This document shows, piece by piece, positions 17,631-25,187 of a stretch of 64,000 nt of DNA. Position 1 is the stretch's first letter; each line of letters starts with the position of its first letter. The DNA lies in NCBI GenBank assembly GCA_014804645.1, contig JAAUZI010000076.1, forward strand, positions 1 to 64,000, in the 5' to 3' direction. Source of the DNA: Lachnospiraceae bacterium (lineage in GTDB: Bacteria; Bacillota; Clostridia; Lachnospirales; Lachnospiraceae). A program made the translations under genes and the position numbers. Below the pieces are notes generated by a model. That model was not told the DNA's origin and ran no database searches. It saw nothing but the letters and a program-made list of their open reading frames with translations.

Positions 17631-18164
17631 ATGGTTAATTTCTTTGTAAGTCTCATTGTGGCGATATTCATGGGAGACAACTATCTAAAGAAACGCGTGG
17701 AGCGGCAGTTGCCGCCGGGAGAGACGCAGGAGGCCTGGGGCGGACGGCTGCTGCTGCGCAGATACCACAATCCGGGAATTATGCTGGGAATAGGAAAAAA
17801 GCAGGGGACGGTGGTGACAGCCCTGTCACTCCTGCTCACCTGCTTTGCCGCGCTGGTGTTTGTCTTTAGCCTGAGCATATATGGCAGCAATATACTGCGG
17901 GCGGGATTGTCCCTGCTGTTGGGAGGTGCTTTCAGCAACACCTATGACAGGCTGAAACAGCAATATGTGACGGACTATGTCAGTTTCAATGTAAAGTGGG
18001 GGCCGCTGCGCAGGCTGGTGTTCAACGTGTCGGATTTCTGCATTATCACAGGGGCCATGCTGTCCGCCCTGGGGTTGAAATGTCAGGAGCGGAAACTTCG
18101 TAAACTGGCACAGAAACGCAGGAAGACAAAGGCGGTCGGAAAATATTCCCTGCCTAGGCAGTGA
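17631..18164 (+). CDS. Signal peptidase II (LspA)-like membrane protease
   Basis: 177 residues with four hydrophobic segments. The LspA landmarks are recognisable though divergent: an early DNYLKKRVE segment, HNPGIMLG in place of the usual N-x-G-A-A motif, GGAFSNTYDR, and the two catalytic aspartates in VTDY (Asp115) and FNVSDF (Asp135), spaced like the family's dyad. Signal peptidase II cleaves prolipoproteins. The divergence suggests a specialised or second copy, since housekeeping LspA is usually closer to consensus. AGGAG lies seven bases before ATG 17631. It ends 11 bases inside the convergent carbamate kinase gene. Confidence 0.7.
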   Translation: MVNFFVSLIVAIFMGDNYLKKRVERQLPPGETQEAWGGRLLLRRYHNPGIMLGIGKKQGTVVTALSLLLTCFAALVFVFSLSIYGSNILRAGLSLLLGGAFSNTYDRLKQQYVTDYVSFNVKWGPLRRLVFNVSDFCIITGAMLSALGLKCQERKLRKLAQKRRKTKAVGKYSLPRQ

Positions 18165-19089
18165 TTACAGTTCCATTTTTTCCCTTCAGCGAGTCCTTTA
18201 ATGCCTCCATGGAGGTAATCAATACCTTGCCATGGGGATTTTCACTCAGGTACACAATGGCGGCCTCGATCTTGGGCAGCATGGTACCCGGCTCGAACTG
18301 TCCCTGGGCCATCAGCTCCTGTGCCTTCGCCACTGTCATGGCGGCGATGGGTTTCTGATTTTCCCTTTCAAAATTCTCATAGACCTGTTCCACGCCGGTC
18401 AGAATAATCAACTCGTCGCTGTGCAGATCGGCGGCCAGTCGGCCTGCGATGGCGTCTTTCTCAATGACAGCGGAAGCCCCCTTCAGCATATGTTTTTGCT
18501 CGATGACGGGAATACCGCCGCCGCCGCAGGCGATAACCACCTGATCGGCCATAGCCAGGGTGCGTATGGACTCGATCTCCACGATGTTAATGGGTCTGGG
18601 CGCAGCGACAACACGCCGGAACCCTTTGCCGGGAAATTCCCGGACATAGTTTCCTTTTTTTATCTCTGTCTCCGCATCCTCCTGGGACATATAGCGGCCG
18701 ATAACCTTGGTGGGTTCGTAGAAGGCCTCGTCGTAGGGGTCCACTGTCACCTGTGTCAGAATCGTGCTCACGGGCTTGGAAATGCCACGGGACAGGAGTT
18801 CGCTGCGCAGGGCGTTCTGTATGTCATAGCCCACATAGCCCTGACTCATGGCAGAGCAGACGCACATGGGAGCAGGGGTATAATCGATGTATACCCGGCG
18901 CAGCTCCGTCATGGCCTTGTGGATCATGCTGACCTGAGGACCATTGCTGTGCGTGATGGTCAGCTGGCAGTCCGCCTCCACCAGATCCGCCAGTGCATGG
19001 GCGGTTCTCTTTACCGCGTCCCATTGCTCCAAAGTAGTATATCCCAACGCATCGTGTCCCAGGGACACTACCACATGTTTTTTATTCAT
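18154..19089 (-). CDS. arcC: Carbamate kinase-like protein
   Basis: About 311 residues of the amino-acid kinase fold, with family segments THSNGPQV, the long DPYDEAF/PTKVIGR region typical of carbamate kinases, ACGGGGIPVI and KDAIAGRLAADL. The N-terminal phosphate loop reads SLGHDALG rather than the usual ALGGNAL, an atypical form. Carbamate kinases interconvert carbamoyl phosphate and ATP. No arginine deiminase or ornithine transcarbamylase gene is nearby, so its pathway is open. GGAGG lies eight bases before the ATG at 19089. Confidence 0.82.
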   Translation of the reverse strand: MNKKHVVVSLGHDALGYTTLEQWDAVKRTAHALADLVEADCQLTITHSNGPQVSMIHKAMTELRRVYIDYTPAPMCVCSAMSQGYVGYDIQNALRSELLSRGISKPVSTILTQVTVDPYDEAFYEPTKVIGRYMSQEDAETEIKKGNYVREFPGKGFRRVVAAPRPINIVEIESIRTLAMADQVVIACGGGGIPVIEQKHMLKGASAVIEKDAIAGRLAADLHSDELIILTGVEQVYENFERENQKPIAAMTVAKAQELMAQGQFEPGTMLPKIEAAIVYLSENPHGKVLITSMEALKDSLKGKNGTVITA

Positions 19090-19178
19090 AACGGTGCCTC
19101 CAATCTTTCCATTCATATGTATAGCATAAACCCAAAACAGGTATAAGGCAAGAAAAAAGTCATATATTTCCCAAGTGT

Positions 19179-19192
19179 AAATTAATTAATTT
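19179..19192. repeat. Perfect 14-bp AT palindrome next to a -35 box
   Basis: AAATTAATTAATTT is its own reverse complement and ends one base before the TTGACA of the next promoter. It could be an UP element or an operator for autoregulation by the DNA-binding protein encoded just downstream. Confidence 0.6.
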
Positions 19193-19193
19193 C

Positions 19194-19222
19194 TTGACAA
19201 TTGCAACAAGATCAGCTACACT
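19194..19222 (+). promoter_or_regulatory. Promoter TTGACA-17-TACACT for the HTH/HipA-like pair
   Basis: A perfect TTGACA (19194-19199) and TACACT (19217-19222) are spaced by 17. A purine-rich ribosome site follows at 19231-19240. Confidence 0.75.
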
Positions 19223-19248
19223 TGAATCAGGAAGGGGGAAGCACTGTT

Positions 19249-19860
19249 ATGGCACAGAATGAGCGCGGAGCAGGGAGAAAGCCTGCCATATCGGAGGAGG
19301 TCTTGCGGGAGATTTGCAGACGGCATGAGGCCGGAGAGACCGTCACGGCGCTGGCCCAGGCTTACGGGGTATCCCGGCAGACAATACACAGCTATTTGAG
19401 GGAGCCGGAGGATGAACATAGAAAGATATACCGGAGTCTGAAACAGTGGCAGAGGCTGAACAGGGATTTTCCCGGAGTGGATGTCCGGGACTATATGATA
19501 CGCATGGATTATATGAACGAAGATGAGTGCTGCAGCCGCCTGCTGGTGAGTTTCCGAAACCGTCAGGTGGTGGTGGAGAACGGGACGGACATACCTTTCC
19601 ACCGGGCTTTTGGCATAAAGGCAAAGCCCACCTGGGAGGACTTCGAGGAGTTTCTGGAGGAACGCTGCATGCCCAGAACCAGGGACCGGCTGCGGCTGGT
19701 GCTGGAGGATATCGGCGTAGACAGCTATGATCCCATGGCCATTATCGAAAAGACTCAGGGGCGCATGGCGGAGGACCGGCAGTGGCTGAAGATATCTTAT
19801 TTTGATCCGGAGGAGGAGCGGTATGGAGGAGAAGATGAGGGTTCCGATCATACAGGTTGA
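19249..19860 (+). CDS. Helix-turn-helix protein paired with a HipA-like kinase
   Basis: 203 residues. Residues about 10-50 form a resolvase-type helix-turn-helix (LREICRRHEAGETVTALAQ followed by YGVSRQTIHSYL). The remaining 150 residues, rich in Asp, Glu and Arg, match no family I recognise. GGGGGA precedes the ATG by about nine bases. The gene overlaps the downstream kinase gene by 38 bases, so the two are co-translated. By analogy with hipBA this could be the DNA-binding antitoxin, but its HTH type differs from the Xre-type HipB, and antitoxin function is only inferred. Confidence 0.7.
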   Translation: MAQNERGAGRKPAISEEVLREICRRHEAGETVTALAQAYGVSRQTIHSYLREPEDEHRKIYRSLKQWQRLNRDFPGVDVRDYMIRMDYMNEDECCSRLLVSFRNRQVVVENGTDIPFHRAFGIKAKPTWEDFEEFLEERCMPRTRDRLRLVLEDIGVDSYDPMAIIEKTQGRMAEDRQWLKISYFDPEEERYGGEDEGSDHTG

Positions 19861-20683
19861 GGGTCAGACTGTCGAGACGGCGGGACATACCAGCAGAGGC
19901 AATCAGCTGAAATGGTTTCAGGACGGCTGGTGGTACAAGGCGGACGCCTTTGGATATGAGGGCCTGGCGGAGACCATGGTGACCCGACTGCTCAGAGAGA
20001 CTCTATGGACGGGATATGTGTGCTATGAGCCGGTGACGATGATGTGGAAGGGCAGGCCGTACCGGGGCTGCAGGAGCCGGAATTTTCTGCAGGAGGGGGA
20101 GGAACTGCTGCCGCTGGAAAAGCTTTACCGCAGCGTGACGGGGTTCAGTCTGGCCGAGGAGCTGGCACACATCCGGGAGGTGGATCGAAGGATTGAACAC
20201 ACCGTAGCCTTTGTGGAAAATCTGACGGGATTGTCGGATTTCGGACCTTACCTGTCTGGCATGCTGGAGATGGATATGTTTTTTCTGAATGAGGACCGCC
20301 ACACCAACAACATTGCGCTGATCTACCGGCAGGAGGACAAGAGCTACAGGCTCTGTCCCTATTTTGACATGGGTTTGTCCCTGTATGCGGATACCCGAGA
20401 GGCATATCCACTGGATATGGAGGTGGAAACCTGCAGGCAGCGGGTCAAAGCCAAGCCTTTCAGCCAAGACTTTGACGAGCAGATGGATGCGGCGGGCAGA
20501 CTCTATGGATGGAGTCTACATTTCTCCATGGACCGCAACGAGTTGTGGCACATGTTGGAAGATATGCAGACAGCCTATGAACCGGCTCCAGAGACGCCCT
20601 GGTACAGCGAGCAGGAATGGAAAAGGATACGGGCGGCGGTCATGGACCAGGCGCTGTCGTATCCCTGTCTGTTTGAGACATAG
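19823..20683 (+). CDS. HipA-like protein kinase lacking the N-terminal subdomain
   Basis: 286 residues. Kinase residues align with HipA: a candidate ATP Lys39 in WWYKADAFGYEGLAE, catalytic Asp158 and Asn163 in LNEDRHTNNIAL, and metal-binding Asp182 in PYFDMG. The Asp-to-Asn (5) and Asn-to-Asp (19) distances resemble E. coli HipA. The first HipA subdomain of about 100 residues is absent, as in compact relatives such as HipT and CtkA. Start 19823 follows AGGAGGAG and lies inside the HTH gene. It probably phosphorylates a protein or tRNA-charging enzyme; the target is unknown. Confidence 0.75.
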   Translation: MEEKMRVPIIQVEGQTVETAGHTSRGNQLKWFQDGWWYKADAFGYEGLAETMVTRLLRETLWTGYVCYEPVTMMWKGRPYRGCRSRNFLQEGEELLPLEKLYRSVTGFSLAEELAHIREVDRRIEHTVAFVENLTGLSDFGPYLSGMLEMDMFFLNEDRHTNNIALIYRQEDKSYRLCPYFDMGLSLYADTREAYPLDMEVETCRQRVKAKPFSQDFDEQMDAAGRLYGWSLHFSMDRNELWHMLEDMQTAYEPAPETPWYSEQEWKRIRAAVMDQALSYPCLFET

Positions 20684-20691
20684 TCCGGCGC

Positions 20692-22065
20692 TTACAGCTG
20701 TGCAATGCACTCCGCCAGCGTCTCATAGTATTCCTCAAAGGTTTTGCGGCAGCAGCCGGGATTGTCGATGACGATTCCGGCTGTTTTAAGTCCCGTCAGA
20801 GTAAAGCCCATGGCCATGCGGTGATCCTCATAGGTCTGGACGGTGCAGGGGCTGGGGGTGCCGGGGTAGATGGTGATGCTGCTGTCCGTGGATTCGCAGC
20901 GGATCCCCATGCGTCCAAGCTCTGTGACGATGGCGTTTAGGCGGTCACACTCCTGGAAACGGATATGCCCAATGCCGGTGATGGTGGTGGGAGAGTCCGC
21001 ATAGGGGGCTATGGCAGCCAGAGTGATGGCCTGGTCGGAGCAGGCGGACATGTCCGCATTGACGCCGGACAGACGTCCGCCCTGCGGCGGCAGCAGGATC
21101 AGCCCCTGGGGGTTCTCCTGTAAAGTACAGCCCATCTGCACCAGAATATCCAGAAAGGCCATATCCCCCTGCATGCTTTCCCTCTGTACTTGCAGAACCT
21201 GCATGGGAACGCCCAGCAGTGCTCCCAGTGCATAAAAGTAACAGGCGGCGGACACGTCCGGCTCAATCTGATAGTCCAGCGCCCGGTAGCGCTGTCCGGC
21301 AGCAATCCGGTACCCCATAGGCTGAGTGCTGTTGACACAGCCGCAGCAGTCATGATTGTCTCCGTTGCCCATGCAGTAATACTGCGGCTGGGCATGAACT
21401 CCAAACTGCTCCATCATCCGGGTAGTGATCTCGATATAGGCCATGCCGTGGCTGCCCTCTATGTGGATGGTCATATCCTCCGGGCACAGGCAGGAGGATA
21501 TGAGCAGAGCGCTGAGAAACTGGCTGCTGTGCTCGATATTTACGGTAATCAACCGTTTGCCAAAGCCATGGCCCCTGACAGTAAAGGGAAAGAATCCCTC
21601 CTCCTTCTCGCAGAGGATCTCGCAGCCCAGCTCCCGCAGAGAGGCGATCAGCGGGGCCATGGGCCGCCTGCGCATCTGCTCCGAGGCGTCCATATGATAA
21701 ACGCCCTGTGACACGCCCAGGAAGGCGGTAAGGAATCTGGCGGCAGTGCCGGCGCTGCCCACGTAGGGACTTGCCTCCGCCTTGGGAATGGAGCCACCCA
21801 GTCCGGTGACTTGCACTTCCCTCTTTGTCTCATCCACCTTCGACTTAAATCCCAGCTCCTGAATGCATTGCAGGAAGTGCCGGGAGTCGTCGGAAAACAA
21901 TACTCCCCGCAGGGTGGAAGTGCCCTGGGCCAGAGTGGCCAGCAGCAGGGAGCGGTTGGTTATGCTTTTGGAGCCGGGCACGGCCACCCGGATAGGGGAG
22001 CGGCCCACCAGGCTTTTCCTTTCCTCATATACATAGGGGACTGCAAAAGTTTTTTCTGTTATCAT
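20692..22065 (-). CDS. aroA: 3-phosphoshikimate 1-carboxyvinyltransferase (EPSP synthase)
   Basis: 457 residues. Family signatures include GSKSITNRSLLLA near the start, GSAGTAARFLTA, RRRPM, and the late QECDRLNAI and YEDHRMAMGF segments. The enzyme joins shikimate 3-phosphate and phosphoenolpyruvate in chorismate synthesis. Between FGVHAQPQYY and the conserved YRIAAGQRY strand there is an insertion of roughly 15 residues with a cluster NHDCCGC, not usual for AroA. Start 22065 follows AGAGG with 8-base spacing. No other shikimate gene is adjacent. Confidence 0.94.
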   Translation of the reverse strand: MITEKTFAVPYVYEERKSLVGRSPIRVAVPGSKSITNRSLLLATLAQGTSTLRGVLFSDDSRHFLQCIQELGFKSKVDETKREVQVTGLGGSIPKAEASPYVGSAGTAARFLTAFLGVSQGVYHMDASEQMRRRPMAPLIASLRELGCEILCEKEEGFFPFTVRGHGFGKRLITVNIEHSSQFLSALLISSCLCPEDMTIHIEGSHGMAYIEITTRMMEQFGVHAQPQYYCMGNGDNHDCCGCVNSTQPMGYRIAAGQRYRALDYQIEPDVSAACYFYALGALLGVPMQVLQVQRESMQGDMAFLDILVQMGCTLQENPQGLILLPPQGGRLSGVNADMSACSDQAITLAAIAPYADSPTTITGIGHIRFQECDRLNAIVTELGRMGIRCESTDSSITIYPGTPSPCTVQTYEDHRMAMGFTLTGLKTAGIVIDNPGCCRKTFEEYYETLAECIAQL

Positions 22066-22166
22066 ACGGAAACCTCTTTTCAATATCTGATATTATCAAT
22101 AACTTACCAAAAAAAGCGCCGCTGTGCAAGTTTTCTGTTACATTTATGAAAATTATAAAAAAAGAA

Positions 22167-22195
22167 TTGACAGAAGGAAAAAAAAGGTATATAGT
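22167..22195 (+). promoter_or_regulatory. Promoter TTGACA-17-TATAGT for cysK
   Basis: TTGACA (22167-22172) and TATAGT (22190-22195) are spaced by 17, in an A-rich surrounding, 52 bases before the cysK start. Confidence 0.85.
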
Positions 22196-22197
22196 CT

Positions 22198-22220
22198 ATT
22201 CATAATATTCATATAGAATA
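22198..22220. promoter_or_regulatory. Candidate Rrf2/CymR-type operator at the cysK start site
   Basis: The octamer TATTCATA occurs twice in tandem (22198-22205 and 22206-22213), and the second copy forms an inverted repeat TATTC-N5-GAATA (22206-22220). It covers the expected transcription start, where a repressor would block. The Rrf2-family gene directly downstream of cysK is the natural candidate to bind. Confidence 0.6.
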
Positions 22221-22247
22221 AGTAGGAAATGAATGGAGGGATTTATT

Positions 22248-23183
22248 ATGGCTAAGATATATAGCAAGGCCACAGAGTTGATTGGACGCACCCCGCTGCT
22301 GAAGGTGGAGAATTACATGCAGGCACAGGGCATTGAGGATGCCACTATTCTGGTGAAACTGGAGTACTTAAACCCGGCGGGCAGCGTGAAGGACAGGATT
22401 GCGCTGTCCATGGTGGAGGATGCGGAGAAGAAGGGTATCCTAAAGCCGGGGGCCACCATTATCGAGCCTACCAGCGGCAACACCGGCATCGGTCTGGCCA
22501 GCGTGGCGGCTGCCAAGGGTTATCGGGCGATTTTGACTCTGCCGGATACCATGAGCGTGGAGCGGCGCAATCTGCTGAAGGCCTACGGGGCGGAGCTGGT
22601 GCTGACAGAGGGGGCAAGGGGCATGAAGGGGGCCATTGCCAAAGCGGAGGAATTGCAGCAGGAGATTCCCGGTGCGGTGATTCTGGCTCAGTTTGACAAT
22701 GCGGCCAACCCGGCGGTTCATGCGGCAACCACCGGTCCTGAAATCTGGGAGGATACGGACGGTCAGGTGGATATTTTTGTGGCAGGCATAGGAACAGGTG
22801 GCACCATAACAGGTGTGGGGACATATCTGAAGTCCAAGAATCCCAAGGTTCAGGTGGTGGCTGTGGAGCCATCGGATTCGCCGGTACTCTCCGGCGGTCA
22901 GCCCGGTCCCCACAAGCTGCAGGGAATTGGAGCGGGCTTTGTGCCCTCCATTTTAAACACTCAGGTGTATGACGAGATATTTACCGTGACCACGGAGCAG
23001 GCATTTTCCACGGGCAGGGAGATCGCCCGCAAGGAGGGCGTGCTGGTGGGCATCACCTCCGGCGCGGCGCTGTATACCGCATCCCAGCTGGCACTTCGTC
23101 CCGAAAATAAGGGCAAGACCATAGTGGCTCTGTTGCCGGATTCCGGGGATCGGTACCTGTCCACAGCAATGTTTTCGGAATAG
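22248..23183 (+). CDS. cysK: Cysteine synthase A (O-acetylserine sulfhydrylase)
   Basis: 311 residues of the PLP fold-type II family. The cofactor Lys48 lies in NPAGSVKDRIAL, the substrate loop in EPTSGNTGIGLA, and the phosphate loop in GIGTGGTITGVG. It makes cysteine from O-acetylserine and sulfide. TGGAGGG precedes ATG 22248 by seven bases. It is followed after 18 bases by an Rrf2 regulator, an arrangement seen with CymR-type control of sulfur metabolism, and the operator-like repeat at its promoter fits autoregulation. Confidence 0.95.
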   Translation: MAKIYSKATELIGRTPLLKVENYMQAQGIEDATILVKLEYLNPAGSVKDRIALSMVEDAEKKGILKPGATIIEPTSGNTGIGLASVAAAKGYRAILTLPDTMSVERRNLLKAYGAELVLTEGARGMKGAIAKAEELQQEIPGAVILAQFDNAANPAVHAATTGPEIWEDTDGQVDIFVAGIGTGGTITGVGTYLKSKNPKVQVVAVEPSDSPVLSGGQPGPHKLQGIGAGFVPSILNTQVYDEIFTVTTEQAFSTGREIARKEGVLVGITSGAALYTASQLALRPENKGKTIVALLPDSGDRYLSTAMFSE

Positions 23184-23201
23184 TATGTGTGTGAGGTAAA
23201 T

Positions 23202-23642
23202 ATGAAGATATCAACCAAGGGGCGTTACGCAGTGCGGGTCATGCTGGACCTGGCGCTGAACAACAGCGGAGAATGTATCAAAGTAAAGGAGATTGCGGGC
23301 AGACAGGGAATCTCGGAAAAATATCTGGAGCAGATCATCGCCGTGCTGAACAAGGCCGGCTATGTGAAAAGCGTCCGGGGTGCCCAGGGGGGCTATCGCC
23401 TGGCCAAAGAGCCGGAGGAGTACACTGTGGGCATGGTGCTGCGGCTGACGGAAGGGTCGCTGGCTCCGGTGGCCTGTCTGGAGGAGGACTATGGGGTCTG
23501 TGAGCGCTGCGACACCTGCGAGACACTGCAGGTCTGGAAGGATGTGTATGCGGCGGTCAACAATGTGGTTGACAATGTGACCATCGGAGACCTGGTCGCA
23601 AGGAGCAGACAGCGGACGGAGTCAATGGATTATTCCATCTGA
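23202..23642 (+). CDS. Rrf2-family transcriptional regulator (CymR/IscR-like)
   Basis: 146 residues with the Rrf2 start MKISTKGRYAVRVMLDLAL, a winged helix (GISEKYLEQIIAVLNKAG, then SVRGAQGGYRLA) and a C-terminal dimer helix. Four cysteines in the pattern C-x8-C-x2-C-x2-C (about residues 86-100) could hold an iron-sulfur cluster, as in IscR, although IscR spacing differs. GAGG lies five bases before the start. Cotranscription with cysK suggests a sulfur or redox role; CymR identity is not provable from sequence alone. Confidence 0.88.
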   Translation: MKISTKGRYAVRVMLDLALNNSGECIKVKEIAGRQGISEKYLEQIIAVLNKAGYVKSVRGAQGGYRLAKEPEEYTVGMVLRLTEGSLAPVACLEEDYGVCERCDTCETLQVWKDVYAAVNNVVDNVTIGDLVARSRQRTESMDYSI

Positions 23643-23659
23643 TGTTGTCATGAGACAAT

Positions 23660-23690
23660 AGACTGCGAGGGAAACTTTGCAGTCTTTTTT
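23660..23690 (+). terminator. Terminator of the cysK-Rrf2 operon
   Basis: AGACTGC (23660-23666) pairs with GCAGTCT (23679-23685), with partial inner pairing, followed by six T. Confidence 0.85.
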
Positions 23691-23783
23691 GCTTGACGCA
23701 AAGGGGATGTTTTGTTACTGTTAGAATAGAATCGAGGTTTGAGAAACATTTATGTAGGCAGTTTTTTCTGGGGAGGATAAAAG

Positions 23784-24242
23784 ATGTTGGTTTATCATGG
23801 CAGTTCTCAAATTGTGGAAACACCAGAAATACGGATAGCAAAATATAATAAGGACTTTTACTTTGGATTCTATTGTACCATTATGCGGGAACAGGCCCAG
23901 CGCTGGGCAACCAGATTTGGTACAAAGGGTTATATTAATATATATGAGTATGTGCCCAATAATGACTTAAGGATGCTTAAATTTGAAAAAATGACAGAGG
24001 AATGGCTGGATTTCATTGCAGCCTGCCGCAACGGAAAAGCGCATGATTATGATATTGTGGAAGGGCCAATGGCAGACGACACGATTTATAATTATGTGCA
24101 GGGATTTATTGACGGAAAGTATTCAAGGACGGCTTTTTGGGAACTGGCAAAATTCAAATATCCCACTCACCAAATCAGCTTTCACACTGTCAGGGCATTA
24201 ACTACTTTGAAGTTTTTGGAGGGGGTAACAGTATATGAATAA
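23784..24242 (+). CDS. DUF3990 protein, probable ADP-ribosyltransferase-fold toxin
   Basis: 152 residues. The start MLVYHGSSQIVETPEI, then KDFYFGFYCTIMREQAQRWA, is the DUF3990 pattern, which resembles the NAD-binding core of ADP-ribosyltransferases (YHGS early, then a strand with F-G-F-Y-C-T). GGGGAGGAT precedes the start. The next gene overlaps by eight bases, giving tight coupling. A toxin role with the neighbour as antitoxin is inferred from this layout and fold; no activity is shown by the sequence. It lies just after a terminator and so is its own unit. Confidence 0.72.
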   Translation: MLVYHGSSQIVETPEIRIAKYNKDFYFGFYCTIMREQAQRWATRFGTKGYINIYEYVPNNDLRMLKFEKMTEEWLDFIAACRNGKAHDYDIVEGPMADDTIYNYVQGFIDGKYSRTAFWELAKFKYPTHQISFHTVRALTTLKFLEGVTVYE

Positions 24243-24669
24243 TAATGCCTTGTTTTATGAATGCAGTCTAATCGAATATATTGCAAGACACACAAAGAAT
24301 CGCAGATATGATGTGGTAAAGCAGCTGGGAGGGGACATAAAGCGTATCTATGATTATGCGGATGTCTTTCATTGCGAACCGATAGAAAAGGTGGCGGACG
24401 ATTTTATACAGAAAAACGCCATTTCGGATGGAGATTATGACAATGTTACGGAGTGTAAATACGCGGTTCCTGATTACTGGGATATCGGAGAGGTGTTTGC
24501 GCGATTGATAGAGGATTGCTATGAAGACGAGAATTTAGTTGACGGAATCAGAGAAGTATATGGGTCTTGGATGGCAGACCAGATTTTAAATTTTAACTCC
24601 GATTTATATTATCAGTCCAGAGAATATATAGCACTTTGCTATAAGGAGGGAAGAATGCTATTGGCCTGA
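24235..24669 (+). CDS. Partner of the DUF3990 protein, family not recognised
   Basis: 144 residues, acidic, largely helical. The N-terminal half (SLIEYIARHTKNRRYDVVKQ, then GGDIKRIYDYADVFHCEPIEKVADDF) resembles short helical proteins often encoded beside ADP-ribosyltransferase-like toxins, but I cannot assign a family. GGAGGGGG precedes ATG 24235 by nine bases, inside the upstream gene's last codons. Candidate antitoxin or immunity protein. Confidence 0.65.
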   Translation: MNNNALFYECSLIEYIARHTKNRRYDVVKQLGGDIKRIYDYADVFHCEPIEKVADDFIQKNAISDGDYDNVTECKYAVPDYWDIGEVFARLIEDCYEDENLVDGIREVYGSWMADQILNFNSDLYYQSREYIALCYKEGRMLLA

Positions 24670-24674
24670 CCACG

Positions 24675-24690
24675 AGCAAGATATCTTGCT
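24675..24690. repeat. Perfect 16-bp palindrome after the DUF3990 pair
   Basis: AGCAAGATATCTTGCT begins six bases after the stop of the partner gene. It has no loop and no T run, so it is more like a protein-binding site than a terminator. Confidence 0.6.
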
Positions 24691-24727
24691 AATATGCTGA
24701 AAACCTGGAGTAGGAGCATTAATAGAT

Positions 24728-25150
24728 ATGAAAAAAAGAGAAAAAACGGCATTTATATTTATGTGTATTATATTTTTATTATCAGGATGCGCGTCCCGTT
24801 CCTCTGAGACGGGGACTGCGCTTGAATCATGGGGGTCTTTTACAGCGGAACAAACTTACAGTTATGACAATAAATATTATGTGATACAGGAAGTGGAAGA
24901 AAATCCGAATGGCGGTGGTCAAAACATAAGTGTCTGTATTTACGAGACGGAGACAGATACTCTGGTCTACATGTTTTGCCCGGCCAGAGCCAGAGACTTC
25001 TGGGGAATCTGCTGGGAGAATGACACCTATAATATCTGGACGCAGTCTGCCGATATTGGAATCTATTGCTACAAATATGAGGATATGCAATGGCAGAGAG
25101 ATGAATCTGCCCAGCGCCCGGAATATATCATATCAAAGTATGATAAATGA
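24728..25150 (+). CDS. Small lipoprotein of unknown function
   Basis: 140 residues with a lipoprotein signal: basic MKKREK, a hydrophobic core, and lipobox LLSGC, so Cys21 would be lipidated. The mature part is acidic and aromatic-rich, without a motif I know. It follows the 16-bp palindrome and precedes the GH127 gene by 37 bases, perhaps sharing its transcript. Confidence 0.75.
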   Translation: MKKREKTAFIFMCIIFLLSGCASRSSETGTALESWGSFTAEQTYSYDNKYYVIQEVEENPNGGGQNISVCIYETETDTLVYMFCPARARDFWGICWENDTYNIWTQSADIGIYCYKYEDMQWQRDESAQRPEYIISKYDK

Positions 25151-25187
25151 GATACAGTATACGGAACTTTATTAAAGGAGAGATCAG

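Noticed and set aside
18232..19146. Plus-strand open frame of 304 codons opposite carbamate kinase
   Set aside because: The minus strand encodes conserved amino-acid kinase motifs with a good ribosome site, while this frame has none.
19249..20683. Classical hipBA toxin-antitoxin operon
   Set aside because: The DNA-binding partner is not an Xre-type HipB and the kinase lacks the first HipA subdomain, so only a HipA-like pair is claimed.
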